From contig BLSF01000020.1 of the NCBI GenBank assembly GCA_012862575.1, positions 310,001 to 374,000 of the forward strand: a stretch of 64,000 nt of DNA, given 5' to 3'. The notes under the pieces are model-generated. The model was not told the DNA's origin and searched no databases. It was given only the letters and a program-made list of their open reading frames with translations. Numbering within the stretch: position 1 is the stretch's first letter; every line of letters begins with the position of its first letter. Of this stretch, positions 50,075 through 59,800 are shown piece by piece. A program made the translations under genes and the position numbers. The DNA is from Parietichytrium sp. I65-24A. Its lineage: Eukaryota; Sar; Bigyra; Thraustochytrida; Thraustochytriidae.

Positions 50075-50477
50075 CGCTGAAAAGCTTCGAGAGAAGGAGA
50101 CAGAAGGGAAGGTGTTCCTCCGTGTTATCGTTGTTTTTCGCGGTTGTCGAGGATCAACAAGTGCGCACTTGTATTACTTCTCGTTGAAGGTGAAACAATC
50201 TGTATTTCTTTTGAGTGGCGGATTGTTGGTGTCTCTGGTTGGTGCGTGGTACCGGTACAAGTTTTTTTGGAAGGCGAGTTGCCCAACTGGGCAAATGTTA
50301 ACAATAGTGGATATTTTTCCTTAGCTTTATTAACTTGGCCACCACCAGGATTGTCAATCGCATTGAGCCGAAAGAGGAGTTGGGCAACCTTGTATTTTAA
50401 TTTTACTTTTGTGAGAAAACAGAGAGATTAAGAACCCTAGCGTAGATAGATTTCAGTGTTTGGAACACTCAAGACAT
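50075..50477. other. Convergent 3' region
   Basis: It contains the 3' UTRs of the SNF2 and glycosyltransferase genes. No coding signal was seen. Confidence 0.6.
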
Positions 50478-52139
50478 TTAGTTAACAGATGCACTATACC
50501 TTCCGGGATTTTGTGCTCCTTGTCGAAATTTCAGGTTCTTCGGGACAGGGCCAAACCTTTCATTTGCATAATACATCATCTCTAGAGTCTTCGTGCTTTG
50601 GAAGTCTGCGTTCGCAGGCACTGGCCATGGAAGAACAGTTGATGCAGTGAAATTGCACTTGCACCAAACTTGCTGCCCAAAGTATGAGAACGACTTGCCT
50701 TCCGTATGGGCCCAACGAGCAGCTGAAGGGTCGTCCTGAGGAAACCACGCCCTGCCCACATGAAGCATGGCGACGTCTTGAAGTTTATCCTTTCTATGCT
50801 CGCCGTCTACATCACGAACCTGAATTCGTCTCACCACACGGTGACGCACCCCACAATGCGCAGCCGCCATATTGTAACCAAACATCTCAGCCGCCCAAGC
50901 AATGTCAAGCCGCTTGTAACGTTCCCGAAAGTCGGCGTCTGCGTCTGCGCGCTCTTTTATCTCTATCGTGTATGCACGCCAAAGCGGTGCGATCATCTCG
51001 AGGTCATCGCGGTGTACAATATATGGTACCCCAACCAAATCCATCTCACTTTCGCAATTCGCTTTACAAAGTTCCTTCCATAAACGCTGGGCAGTCTTGC
51101 TGCCATGGTAGTAGGCTGGCTCTCCAATCGCGTTGTATCGAGTGACTTGAGTAGTGTAAGGGTGCAGGTCTTTCAAAAGCCAGTTGTCCGGGTCGATGAC
51201 TACAATAATTTCCTCCAAGGGTTTGTCAGGAGAAGCAAGCCACTTTGCAATCACGTCCGGTTTGTTGATGGGCGAATATCTCCTTGAGAACAATGTTCGC
51301 TTGCCCTGAAACGTAGCGAGGCCTCTGACAACATCTGGAAGGTCGTCGCGAACACGAGCCGTGAGTAGCCTTGTCCAGCTCGCACTGGTTTGACCACTGG
51401 AGAGATAAGCGTAGTAATTTGCCCAGACCTGGTAAGAAAAGTACTCAGAACTCTCGCAGCTGAACACAATGCGCGCAGTCGGAATCGAGTTGGCAGGAAG
51501 CGGCTTTGGTTTGTCTTGCCACTCCCACTGCAACCTCAAAGTCTCCGCGGAAATTTGTTTCTCCGGTACAACACCCAGCGGGATAAACTTGAAGCTGCGG
51601 ACCAGTGGGTAACTATGGCTCCGAATGCAGCCTTCCTCGTGTGTAAGAGACGCCACGTACGATGGCGGTCTATTTTTCTTGCAAGACTCAAAAAAATCAA
51701 CCTCTCCTCTCGACACTGACAACGATTGCCATTTTACGTCCCTGCCCAGCTCGCAGAGTGGTATGATCTCATCAGGGCCCTGCGAGGCGTTGTACACTAT
51801 CTGCAAAACCGGCTCGCCTTCACAGTGAAAACCACTGTAAAACCGCAACGCCTGTTTCTCATCTCGCACACCCGGAGCCCCTCTGATCGAAGTATATTCT
51901 GCCGAACCTGCTCCCGTCTCCACCACGCCCAATGACTGACTACTCGTTGACACAGCACGTGAAACGGAATTGTCGGTCAGCGTAACTGCCGCAAACGCCT
52001 TTGCCCACGCATACAATGCGAGACCTGCCAATATTCCCAAGGCGAGGAACGCCAGTCTCCTTTTCCTCACAGAACCGCTCGCCAAAGCTGCGCGATGCCG
52101 CTCGGCAAAGGTGTTCGCGCGCCTGCCACCCAGCACCAT
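50478..52139 (-). CDS. Hydroxyproline/serine O-glycosyltransferase-like protein (HPAT/SGT1 type), Golgi type II
   Basis: This gene encodes 553 residues. A basic cytosolic tail and one membrane anchor (about 29-51, RLAFLALGILAGLALYAWAK) give type II topology. The lumenal domain has ARIVFSCESSEYFSYQVWANYYAY near its start, EIIVVIDPDNWLLKDLHPY (a DxD-like metal site, D-P-D), ESEMDLVGVPYIVHRDDLEMIAPLW and LDIAWAAEMFGYNMAAA. This order matches plant and protist hydroxyproline O-arabinosyltransferases and peptidyl-serine galactosyltransferases. These enzymes glycosylate hydroxyproline-rich wall proteins and peptides. The exact sugar and acceptor cannot be told. The start is the first ATG in frame (a GTG lies 9 bp upstream). 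Confidence 0.82.
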   Translation of the reverse strand: MVLGGRRANTFAERHRAALASGSVRKRRLAFLALGILAGLALYAWAKAFAAVTLTDNSVSRAVSTSSQSLGVVETGAGSAEYTSIRGAPGVRDEKQALRFYSGFHCEGEPVLQIVYNASQGPDEIIPLCELGRDVKWQSLSVSRGEVDFFESCKKNRPPSYVASLTHEEGCIRSHSYPLVRSFKFIPLGVVPEKQISAETLRLQWEWQDKPKPLPANSIPTARIVFSCESSEYFSYQVWANYYAYLSSGQTSASWTRLLTARVRDDLPDVVRGLATFQGKRTLFSRRYSPINKPDVIAKWLASPDKPLEEIIVVIDPDNWLLKDLHPYTTQVTRYNAIGEPAYYHGSKTAQRLWKELCKANCESEMDLVGVPYIVHRDDLEMIAPLWRAYTIEIKERADADADFRERYKRLDIAWAAEMFGYNMAAAHCGVRHRVVRRIQVRDVDGEHRKDKLQDVAMLHVGRAWFPQDDPSAARWAHTEGKSFSYFGQQVWCKCNFTASTVLPWPVPANADFQSTKTLEMMYYANERFGPVPKNLKFRQGAQNPGRYSASVN

Positions 52140-53084
52140 CTCCGCCACTCGAATTCCCCGCGTACACCTTCGGTTTCACCGCTGTCCCACAAGTCCCCCG
52201 CACCAAGAGTGGGACAGTGGGACTAGACTGCGAGGACGATCTCAAAAAACGTTCTTCAATATTCACACTAATCCTTAGCGGAACACAAGGAACAAGTCAA
52301 GTTGAAACACTCCAAACAGAGGACAGCCACACTACGCCTAAGGACTATTACCTGCTGGTGGGACTAGTGGGACTGATGGGACTAATGGGACGCGTACGCC
52401 GCTCACATACCTTTTGGTCCTCGCATGATCTTGTGGGAAACAACAACCTGGTGCACACTGAGAGAAAGAGTCCTATGCCGTCTTAGCGAACCCCTAACCA
52501 CCTAAGGCTTGGCAGTTGCGAGGAATAGTATCGGATATGAAGATATTGTGCGTTGATATAGAACGTATTTTAAAATATTAGCTTTTGATCCGTTGAGCCT
52601 TCTGAGATTGGAAATTGGAAAAATTAAATTGGAGTGGATTGAAATGGAATGGAACGTGGCGAACTCCTCAAGGTCTGCGAGACAGTGAATGCCGGAATGC
52701 GCGTTCAAAGAGGACTGGACGAAGAAGGACTTTATTTCTTCGTGCTTCGTCCAAAGCCCACAGTAGTCTGCTTGTCGATCTGTGAGGTGAAAAAGCTTTA
52801 GAGTCCCCTTCAGATCGAGACGATGATCGATCGTCTTCACACCATTGCACATTGCATAAGCACCGGATAGCGTGTTTAGTTTGTCGCCTTCGGGCCAATA
52901 GTATTCTTCTTTGAAATTCGTTGAAAGCCTTCGTTTTGTAAACTCTGAGAAGTGTTGACAGAGGTCGCGGGAGACACTGCGCAAGCCCTTTCCGAGGTTT
53001 CGAGAGGTTGCGAAGTTGCAAGGTTAGCTGTCAGCGCGGCGGTTGCAAGGGAGCATCACTGGCAGGCATACTATTTGGGTCAAG
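52140..53084. other. Divergent intergenic region between glycosyltransferase and enkurin
   Basis: It should carry both promoters. A minus-strand frame of 160 codons (52984-52502) has reasonable composition but no ATG near its start, no domain and no clear splice sites. It may be the remains of a gene or chance. GTTGC-type words occur upstream of the enkurin ATG. Confidence 0.45.
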
Positions 53085-54097
53085 ATGGCAGAGAACTTGC
53101 GTGAATGGCTTCGCGAGGACGCGCAACCGGCGCAGCTCGGCATTCCGGCCAAGTCGAGGAAGGCCATGTACAGATCAAAGCACGACCCAAACCCGAGGTT
53201 GGTCAGCTCCAGCTTCAATCCTGTCAAAGTCACAGATCGTAAGTTTCCTGAGGCGTGGCCCTTGTGACTCAATTTCTCCGTACTCCGCTTGCCGACAATT
53301 CTGACGTTTTGGTTTTGATAACCTGCAGCTTTTGAAGCTGGAAAGAGGATCAAGACACGGGCAGCTGTGCCGAGGGTAAGTTTCGAGAGAAAACTGCGGA
53401 TCGCGCGCGAAGGCGAAGCAAGTTCTCTAACGCTTCTCACCCCAACTACATACCAACTCAATGGCAAACAGCGCGCAGATTGCAAAGCACCGACTGTTCG
53501 CACTCAGAAAAACTTTGTCATGGCAAACGCTATTCAGAATATTCTAAAGGGCAAGTTTCGAAAGGACGATCTGACAGGAGCTCTAAATTGCATGTGACTA
53601 ACTTGAAGAGATGCTACAGGTACCGATCCAAAAGCAAGTTCGCAAAAGTTTGATTACATGCAGAAGAAGGACTACGGCAAAGTGCCAAAGTACATGGACA
53701 GAGTTAAGGCAGAAATCGCCAAGGAGAAGGATCTATTGAATGCTTACCTTCGCGAACAGGAGGAGCGCGACCGGGAAGAGAAGGGCCGCGAGCAAGAAAT
53801 TCCAGAGCAGGAGCGAAAAGCCCTTCTCGAACAGCTTAAGGATAGGTGGGACGAGCTCAACAGGCAATACCAGAAGCAGGCGCACAGCGTAAACCTCGAT
53901 ACAATTGGAAAGATCAAAAGGTAAGCTGCTGTTTAGTCGGATACGGAGGACTCAGAAGAAAGCTCCAAGAACAAAAAAAAGCTAACGTGTGTATTTTTTT
54001 GGTGGCGTGCAGAAAGGAGCATTTGGAGGCATCAATGAAACGCGTGGAGACCGCAATCGAAGCTCTCGAGAAGGGGCCAGTCACCGTGTATTCCTAA
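53085..54097 (+). CDS. ENKUR: Enkurin, ciliary microtubule inner protein
   Basis: The five exons are 53085-53238, 53329-53375, 53472-53550, 53620-53920 and 54013-54097, encoding 221 residues. Enkurin lines the lumen of axonemal doublets and supports ciliary beating. The domain is complete: KNFVMANAIQNIL, QKKDYGKVPKYMDRVKAEI, ERKALLEQLKDRWDELNRQY, IGKIKRKEHLEASMKRVETA and the terminal VTVYS strand. Introns 1, 2 and 4 have GTAAG donors. Intron 3 (53551-53619) uses GCAAGT, a GC-AG intron with a GACTAAC branch-like word, and only this choice keeps the frame (KGTDPKASSQKFDYMQ). The start of exon 3 could alternatively be 53508, which would drop 12 residues. The gene is direct proof of a ciliated organism. 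Confidence 0.9.
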
Positions 54098-54158
54098 TCA
54101 CATCCGTTCAGCGTTTCGTTTCGTTCACAGCGTATAAGTTTATCAACACCATTCCTCC

Positions 54159-54447
54159 TCAGCTACTCGTGTTTCCCCTGATTCTCTGATCCACCGTGGC
54201 TTTCCTCGTTGTCCTGCCATCCGCTCTTCTTGCCTCGGCGTTTCTCTGCATCGCCTGGCGCATCTCCTGCTGCTGCCTGATCTCCTCAAACTCCGCAATA
54301 TCCTCCTTCGCCACATTTCACAGTCAGCTTCTCCACGATATGGCGCCATTCTCGCTCCCAATTTCACCTCCTCCCGCCCCATATTCGTCCGTGTTGCTGT
54401 GCACTTACCGGCTTGAGCTCGATGCGCGTAGGCTTCCTTCTCAGCAT
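54159..54447 (-). CDS. CDC26: Anaphase-promoting complex subunit CDC26
   Basis: The two exons are 54447-54409 (13 codons) and 54305-54159, encoding 61 residues. CDC26 is a small APC/C subunit that threads through the superhelix of CDC16/APC6 and stabilises it. Exon 1 encodes MLRRKPTRIELKP, nearly identical to the start of animal and plant CDC26. Exon 2 continues EDIAEFEEIRQQQEMRQAM, again the family pattern, followed by a basic disordered tail. The 103-bp intron has GTAAGTG, a GCTGACT branch-like word and GAAG at its end, joining in phase 0. The gene is invisible to ORF length filters. It is convergent with enkurin (61 bp between stops) and divergent from the P-loop gene. With APC4 it is the second APC/C gene here. 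Confidence 0.93.
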
Positions 54448-55012
54448 CTCTCTCTCTATCTATCTGTCTATCTATCTATCTCTCGTGCGTCCTAGTCGCC
54501 TGCTCTCGCGTCTTCCAACACTTCTTCTTCTTCTTCTTCCAACGTGTTTTCATTCTGTCAGTAGTTTTCAGAATTTCCTTATGTTTCCTTTTTTAAACTT
54601 ACTTGAACCACGTAACGCAGGGAGCCTAGTTACGCGCTTCTCCGTGAGAGCTCGCGTAACGAAGGGTCCGTAGTTGCTCCAGCCTCACCTGTTTGTTTGA
54701 GCAGTTTGAGCTGTTTGGAATAGTTTGGAGAGTTTGGAATAGTTTGGAGCTCTGTCTACTAGAGCTACAGACTACTAGTGCGCGGGTAGTTGGTCGTACG
54801 TCGGGATCCTTTTGCGGAGTTGACGCGCAAGTGTGTCTGGCCAACTAGCGGTTTCAACGGGGACCGATAGACCGATAGGGTACGCGAGGACACGTGGGAC
54901 ACGTGGGACGCGTGGGAGGAAAGGAAGAGGGGACGAAGGAAGAGCTGGTGTCGGCAGAGCAGGCGAGCTTGGAGAAGAGCGTGGGCAACAAGTCGAGCAT
55001 ACTCGCGGGGAG
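54448..55012. other. Divergent intergenic region between CDC26 and the P-loop gene
   Basis: It should hold both promoters. It contains a (CTAT)n tract near 54,452-54,480, TTCTTC repeats, TTTGGAA repeats near 54,712-54,745, and a tandem of CACGTG boxes. No gene was seen. Confidence 0.55.
54891..54905. promoter_or_regulatory. Tandem E-box/G-box CACGTGGGACACGTG
   Basis: There are two CACGTG palindromes nine bases apart (54891-54896 and 54900-54905), followed by a related GACGCGTGG. They lie about 110 bp upstream of the P-loop gene ATG. CACGTG is the classic bHLH/bZIP site; use here is inferred. Confidence 0.4.
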
Positions 55013-56598
55013 ATGGTGGCGATTCATAAGCCACAGGCACGAGGCGTGTTCGTGGCGGCGACCAAGCAGCATGTGGGGAAGACGACGTCGTGCCTGGCGA
55101 TCATGTCTGGGCTGCGAAAGAGGCTGAAGAACATTGGGTTTCTGGTGCGTTGTCGGGGGCCGAGGATGATGATGATGATGATGATTGGTGATGATGATGA
55201 TGATGATGATTGGTGATGATGATGATGATGATGAGTGAATTGGAATTGGAATTGGAATTGGAATTGGTATTGGAATTGGAATCGGAGATGCTGATGATTG
55301 TGAACGTTGATTTGGGCTTGCTTCTTGGGGACAGAAACCAGTCGGGCAGAGACATGTGCTTGTGGACAACAATCTCAAGGTGGATAAGGATGTCAAGCTC
55401 TTCAAAGAGTACTTTAACTTGACGTCCTGCGAATACCAAGAAATGTCCCCTGTGGTCATACCCAAGTAAGTGGCATGCTCTTTTCCTCTGATCTGCTAAG
55501 ATGGCTAGCTGGCAAGAAAGAACAAGAGCTGAGACGAGAGTTTGCTTTGTCCTTAGTGGCTATACGCGCAAGTTCCTTGACGGACTCATTACGGAGGAGC
55601 AGCAGTTGGACCAGATTAAAAGAGCATATGCAAGCATCGATGCAAAGAATGAATTTACTGTCGTAGAAGGGACTGGACATTGTGGTGTGGGAAGCATTGT
55701 CAACCTTGACAACGCCAGGGTAGCAGCTCTCCTCGGCTTGGACATGGTGCTGATCGTGAATGGCGGTCTCGGGAGCGCCTTCGATGAGCTCGCACTTAAT
55801 AGACTCATGTGCCAGCACCACGGCGTGCGCATCAAGGGTGTATTAGTAAATAAAGTCAAGCATGACAAACTTGCAATGGTAGGTTTACGCGGGTAGAATT
55901 GCCTTGCTGCATAGCAAATGAAATAGGTGCTAACTTGATTTCTCATGGTTCTCAAGATTGGGGAGTATTTCGAGAAGGCATTGAAAAGATGGGATATTCC
56001 ACTTCTCGGGGTTGTTCCGGATGCCTCGTATCTCGCCTCGCCAACCATGCTTGACTTTGAACAGCTTTTTCGAACCGAGTCGCTGTGCGGAAAGCCGGAA
56101 ACTAAATTGTGGCATTACAATCAGACCACTTTGGTTGCGATGGGTCTTGGAAGATTCATGGACAGACTCCACCATGAGAAGCATTCGAAAACCCTGTTCG
56201 TTACGCACTCTTCCCGCGTGGACATTGTTCTTGGGTTCATGGCACACGGAAGCGTCCACCAGGAAAAGTGGGGAGCGCCATGGCGCGCCGGGCTCATTTT
56301 AGCTGGTGAAATTCCGCGCCATGCTCTGCCAGACTCAATGATTGCAGCACTTAAAGGCCAAGAATCCCCAATCTTACATGCGAATCTTTCAACATACGAT
56401 GCTATGCTTCAGCTCTCTGGATATACAGCAAAGCTGAGCGCTCTCGACTCTTCTCGAACTTCGGCGGCAATCGAGCACTACGGTAAGTTGATCAGGTAGA
56501 CAATGTAGTTTCAGGAGAATCAGGAGTTATGCTAACTGTCAAACATGTCGCGCTGGCAATCAGAACCATATATTCAATTCGACACTTTGCTGGAATGA
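55013..56598 (+). CDS. CbiA/phosphotransacetylase-N-like P-loop protein with DRTGG-like domain
   Basis: The five exons are 55013-55144, 55335-55465, 55557-55878, 55957-56482 and 56564-56598, encoding 381 residues. All splice joints keep phase, with AG acceptors and GTAAG/GTAGG donors except the first (GTGCGT). The N-terminal half is a dethiobiotin-synthetase-type NTPase: FVAATKQHVGKTTSCL (Walker A Lys23-Thr24), FLKPVGQ at the exon 1/2 joint, VVEGTGHCGVGSIVNLDNARVA and VLVNKV. The C-terminal half (LFVTHSSRVDIVLGFM, AGLILAGEIP, LSTYDAMLQL) resembles the DRTGG domain that accompanies this NTPase in bacterial phosphate acetyltransferases. The acetyltransferase domain itself is absent. The last micro-exon adds EPYIQFDTLLE. 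The biochemical role of such stand-alone proteins is unknown to me. Confidence 0.85.
55165..55284. repeat. Intronic microsatellites (GAT)n and (GGAATT)n
   Basis: Two GATGAT runs separated by TTGGT (about 55165-55234) and six to seven GGAATT units (about 55239-55284) fill intron 1 of the P-loop gene. Confidence 0.9.
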
Positions 56599-56875
56599 GT
56601 TCCGTTTGTGTCACTGTAGCAGAATTATTGATGTCTTCCAACCCAAAAATAGGTGGTTCATTTCCAATCCTACATCTCTCTCTTTCTCTCTCTTTCCATC
56701 TTGCTGCTCGTATTGACGCGAGGAACTGGCCCAGAGTCTATATGCCTTCAATATGTGAAGAAGAGGCAAATCGCTTTGTAAAAGTTGTCATCGCGTCTTT
56801 TAAAATATTTTTTATCATCGATGCTCCGTAAAATGAACATCAACAAAGCAGACTCAGCAGTCAGTAATTCGCGTT

Positions 56876-59800
56876 TCAATGCAATAAGAGTTTGTAGAGT
56901 TTGTCAGCTGCTGCTTGCTCAGCGTCACTGAGCCTGATCTTTCTGCCAAGTCCAGGTCGGTCTCCGCGCCGCCTTGGTGACTTTGAAGGGGCCGTTGGTT
57001 TCCGTGGACTACCTGCATCCTTTGTGGTTTGTTCATTCTCTGTCCTCAGATCCAAGAGCATTGTGTCCAACTTATCTTGCGTTCCAGCCTTTGGACTGGA
57101 TTCCGACGACCCGACAGTTGTAGAGCTGTCCGTGTCAACGATGGTCATCATGTCAAAATTGTGAATACGCTTCACCCTTCCAGTCGAGTCGCATATCGAA
57201 TCGAGCACGGTCTTGGCTTTTGAAAGTGCTTCATGAAGCTGACCATCGCGATCGACCGGGAACTTCCAGTCTACATCAACGTAGCGGTCCTGGGCGGAAC
57301 CCTGGAACAGCGTCCCAGTTTTTTCCCCGGTTGGAGTCCACAGGTACACCATCTGATCGCTGGAAGAAGTCGCAAGTCCTTCCGGTGCATCAATTGCAGA
57401 GATGGATCGCACGCTGCCCAAGTGCGCTTTCCAGCAGACCCATAGCTCGGCAGCAGCCTCTTGAGCCATGCGCTGTCGATCCAACACCTTCTCGTTGTCA
57501 ACAGCCTTTATCCGCGCTAGTTCTTGAGAAAATGATGGCCTTCGTCGTGAACCTTGAGGAGAAGGTTCAGCCCGGGACGCTTCTGATGTTGAGCCTGGGT
57601 CGGACTCAGTGAGGAAAAAACCACTCGCATCGGTGTGTTCCCTCGTAATTGTGCTATTGGTCGCCTTTTCTTGCAACTCATCGCGCAGTAGATTCACACT
57701 GGCTGTTGGTTTTGTGTCATTCAACTCCAGCAGCGATTGCAGATTCCAGCCGCGAACGAAGCCTTGTTCGTCTCCTGTGTACAATGTCATGAGGTTATGT
57801 ACCCACCGAATTGAGTGAATCGACTTCTTCTTCCCATCTTCGTAAAACACCGGAAACCGGCGCACATCACTGGCTGCGTCTCCTTTGTCTTTGGTGTCAA
57901 CCTCTTCTAGCAAGTACGAATTTCTAAATTTGAACCAAGGCTGAATTCTTCCAACGCACCCGTCAAGTTTCCAAAGAATGACATTCCCGTGTGCATCTGT
58001 GGAAACAAGAACTGGGTACGGGTCAAGGAATGCTAGTGTTGACACTTCACATCGGTGCCCAATGCAGATGGCCTCTGAAGAACCTGTATCAGCTTTGAAA
58101 ATGCAGATTCCCATGTCCAAAGAACTCGTGGCGATGAGATTTAGCTCTTTCGAATGCACTAGAGCAGTGATGTCTCTCTGTATGGCAATATTGTCCACGT
58201 TTGTAACCTTTCCCATTTGTTCAGCTCGGGTACGTAGGAATGCTGCCTCAAGTTTCTGCCGCTCCGCATGGCCGCCTGGTATGGCATTCAAGAGCTGCCT
58301 TGCACAAGTGTGGTGATTAAATTCGTACAAGACCACAGCCTCCTCCGGATCGCTCTCATCAGTAATCTTTATCGTGCCGTCCCAAGAGCACGAAATGATG
58401 CGCTGGGTTTCTGCAAGCGATTCAAGCGCGACAATCTCGCTCTCGTGCTCGCTGAGATCCTTCATGTGCGCACCGTTTGCCAGGTTGAAAACAGAAATCT
58501 TTCCGCTATGGTCCCCGGTGATAAATTTCCTCTTCCGTCCATCAAAACAAAGTGCCGTAATTTCAGCTTCGCTGATATCCCTGTAAATGCGAAGCAGTCT
58601 TCCACTCTCAGCGTCCCAAAGCTTGACAGATTGCCCAGCTGCAGTTGTGAATGTCAGAGCCGCTTCGTTGAAGATGACCCCGATCGTTGGGGCAACATCT
58701 GCGAGGAGTGGGTCAGTTGGCTGGTCGTAGTCAAAGAACGATAGGTTGTGACTTGCTGCAACTATTCTCTTGTGCTTCGATGAGTAAGCAAAACAGCTCA
58801 GACCGTCATCGACATCGATTCCCTTGATAGTGCTCAAGAGGAAGTTGTTGGCAAGATTTCTTCGGCGTTCCACATTTTGCTTGACTAAAGGCTTCTCGGT
58901 TTGTGTTGCGCCGCCTTTCCCAATCGCACCTACCTTTGAAGCGGATTGGTACGCCTCTTTTGCTTGAGTGCGGACCGCTGGATTTGCGTATATAGCTGCG
59001 CCGTGACCACCAGCCTCTTCATTGTCTTGTGACAACGATTTGGCATGAAATGTTTGCACGCAGCTAAAATTGCGAATATCCCAGATTTTGAAGACGCCTT
59101 CATTGTCTGCTGTAATTATCTCCGGGGTGTGTGGAATGGCCTTCACCCCGACCAATGAGCTGTTGTGTCCTTTCAAGGGACAAATCAAGTGCTCCACGTA
59201 CGGATTCCACACCAGGGCATCATGATCAAAACCTGCCGAGACAAGGAATCTGTACTCAGGGGCATAAGACAAACTGAAAACGCCTTTCGCATGGCCTGGT
59301 AAACTTTTCCTGAGTGATTGGGTAGGAACATCCCAGAACTTGATCTCGGAGTCCAGCGAAGCGCTTGCAATAACCCCCATGCTCTCAATGCCGTGCAAAT
59401 CCATAACGATATCTTTGTGGCCAGCTAGCTTCGCGACACTCTCCAATCTATCCACGTCCCAAATATTGATGGCACCATTCACACTACCCGAGAAGAGCCT
59501 GTTGTTCTGGGTTCCGGTCCACTCAAGAGTCATTTGAACGTCCGCCGTGGGCATTTGTTGACATAGTTGAAAGTTTACGGTATCCCAAAACCCAATCGTC
59601 CCATCATTCGCGCTTGTGGCAAGATAGCTGGAGGACCCTCTGCCAAACAAATGTGTTGCAGAATGAACAACGCCCTTGTGTCCCGATACTTGCTTGACGA
59701 GGCTGCTATCACTTGCGTTGTAGATACTCATCATTCTATTGGTATCGCAAGCAACAAAGTAATCCAGCTCCTCCAGGTAAAATAGGTGGTCGATTCGCGT

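Noticed and set aside
52502-52984. 160-codon minus-strand frame upstream of enkurin
   Set aside because: It has no ATG at the 5' end, no splice acceptor that would extend it, and no recognisable domain. Kept only as an intergenic note.
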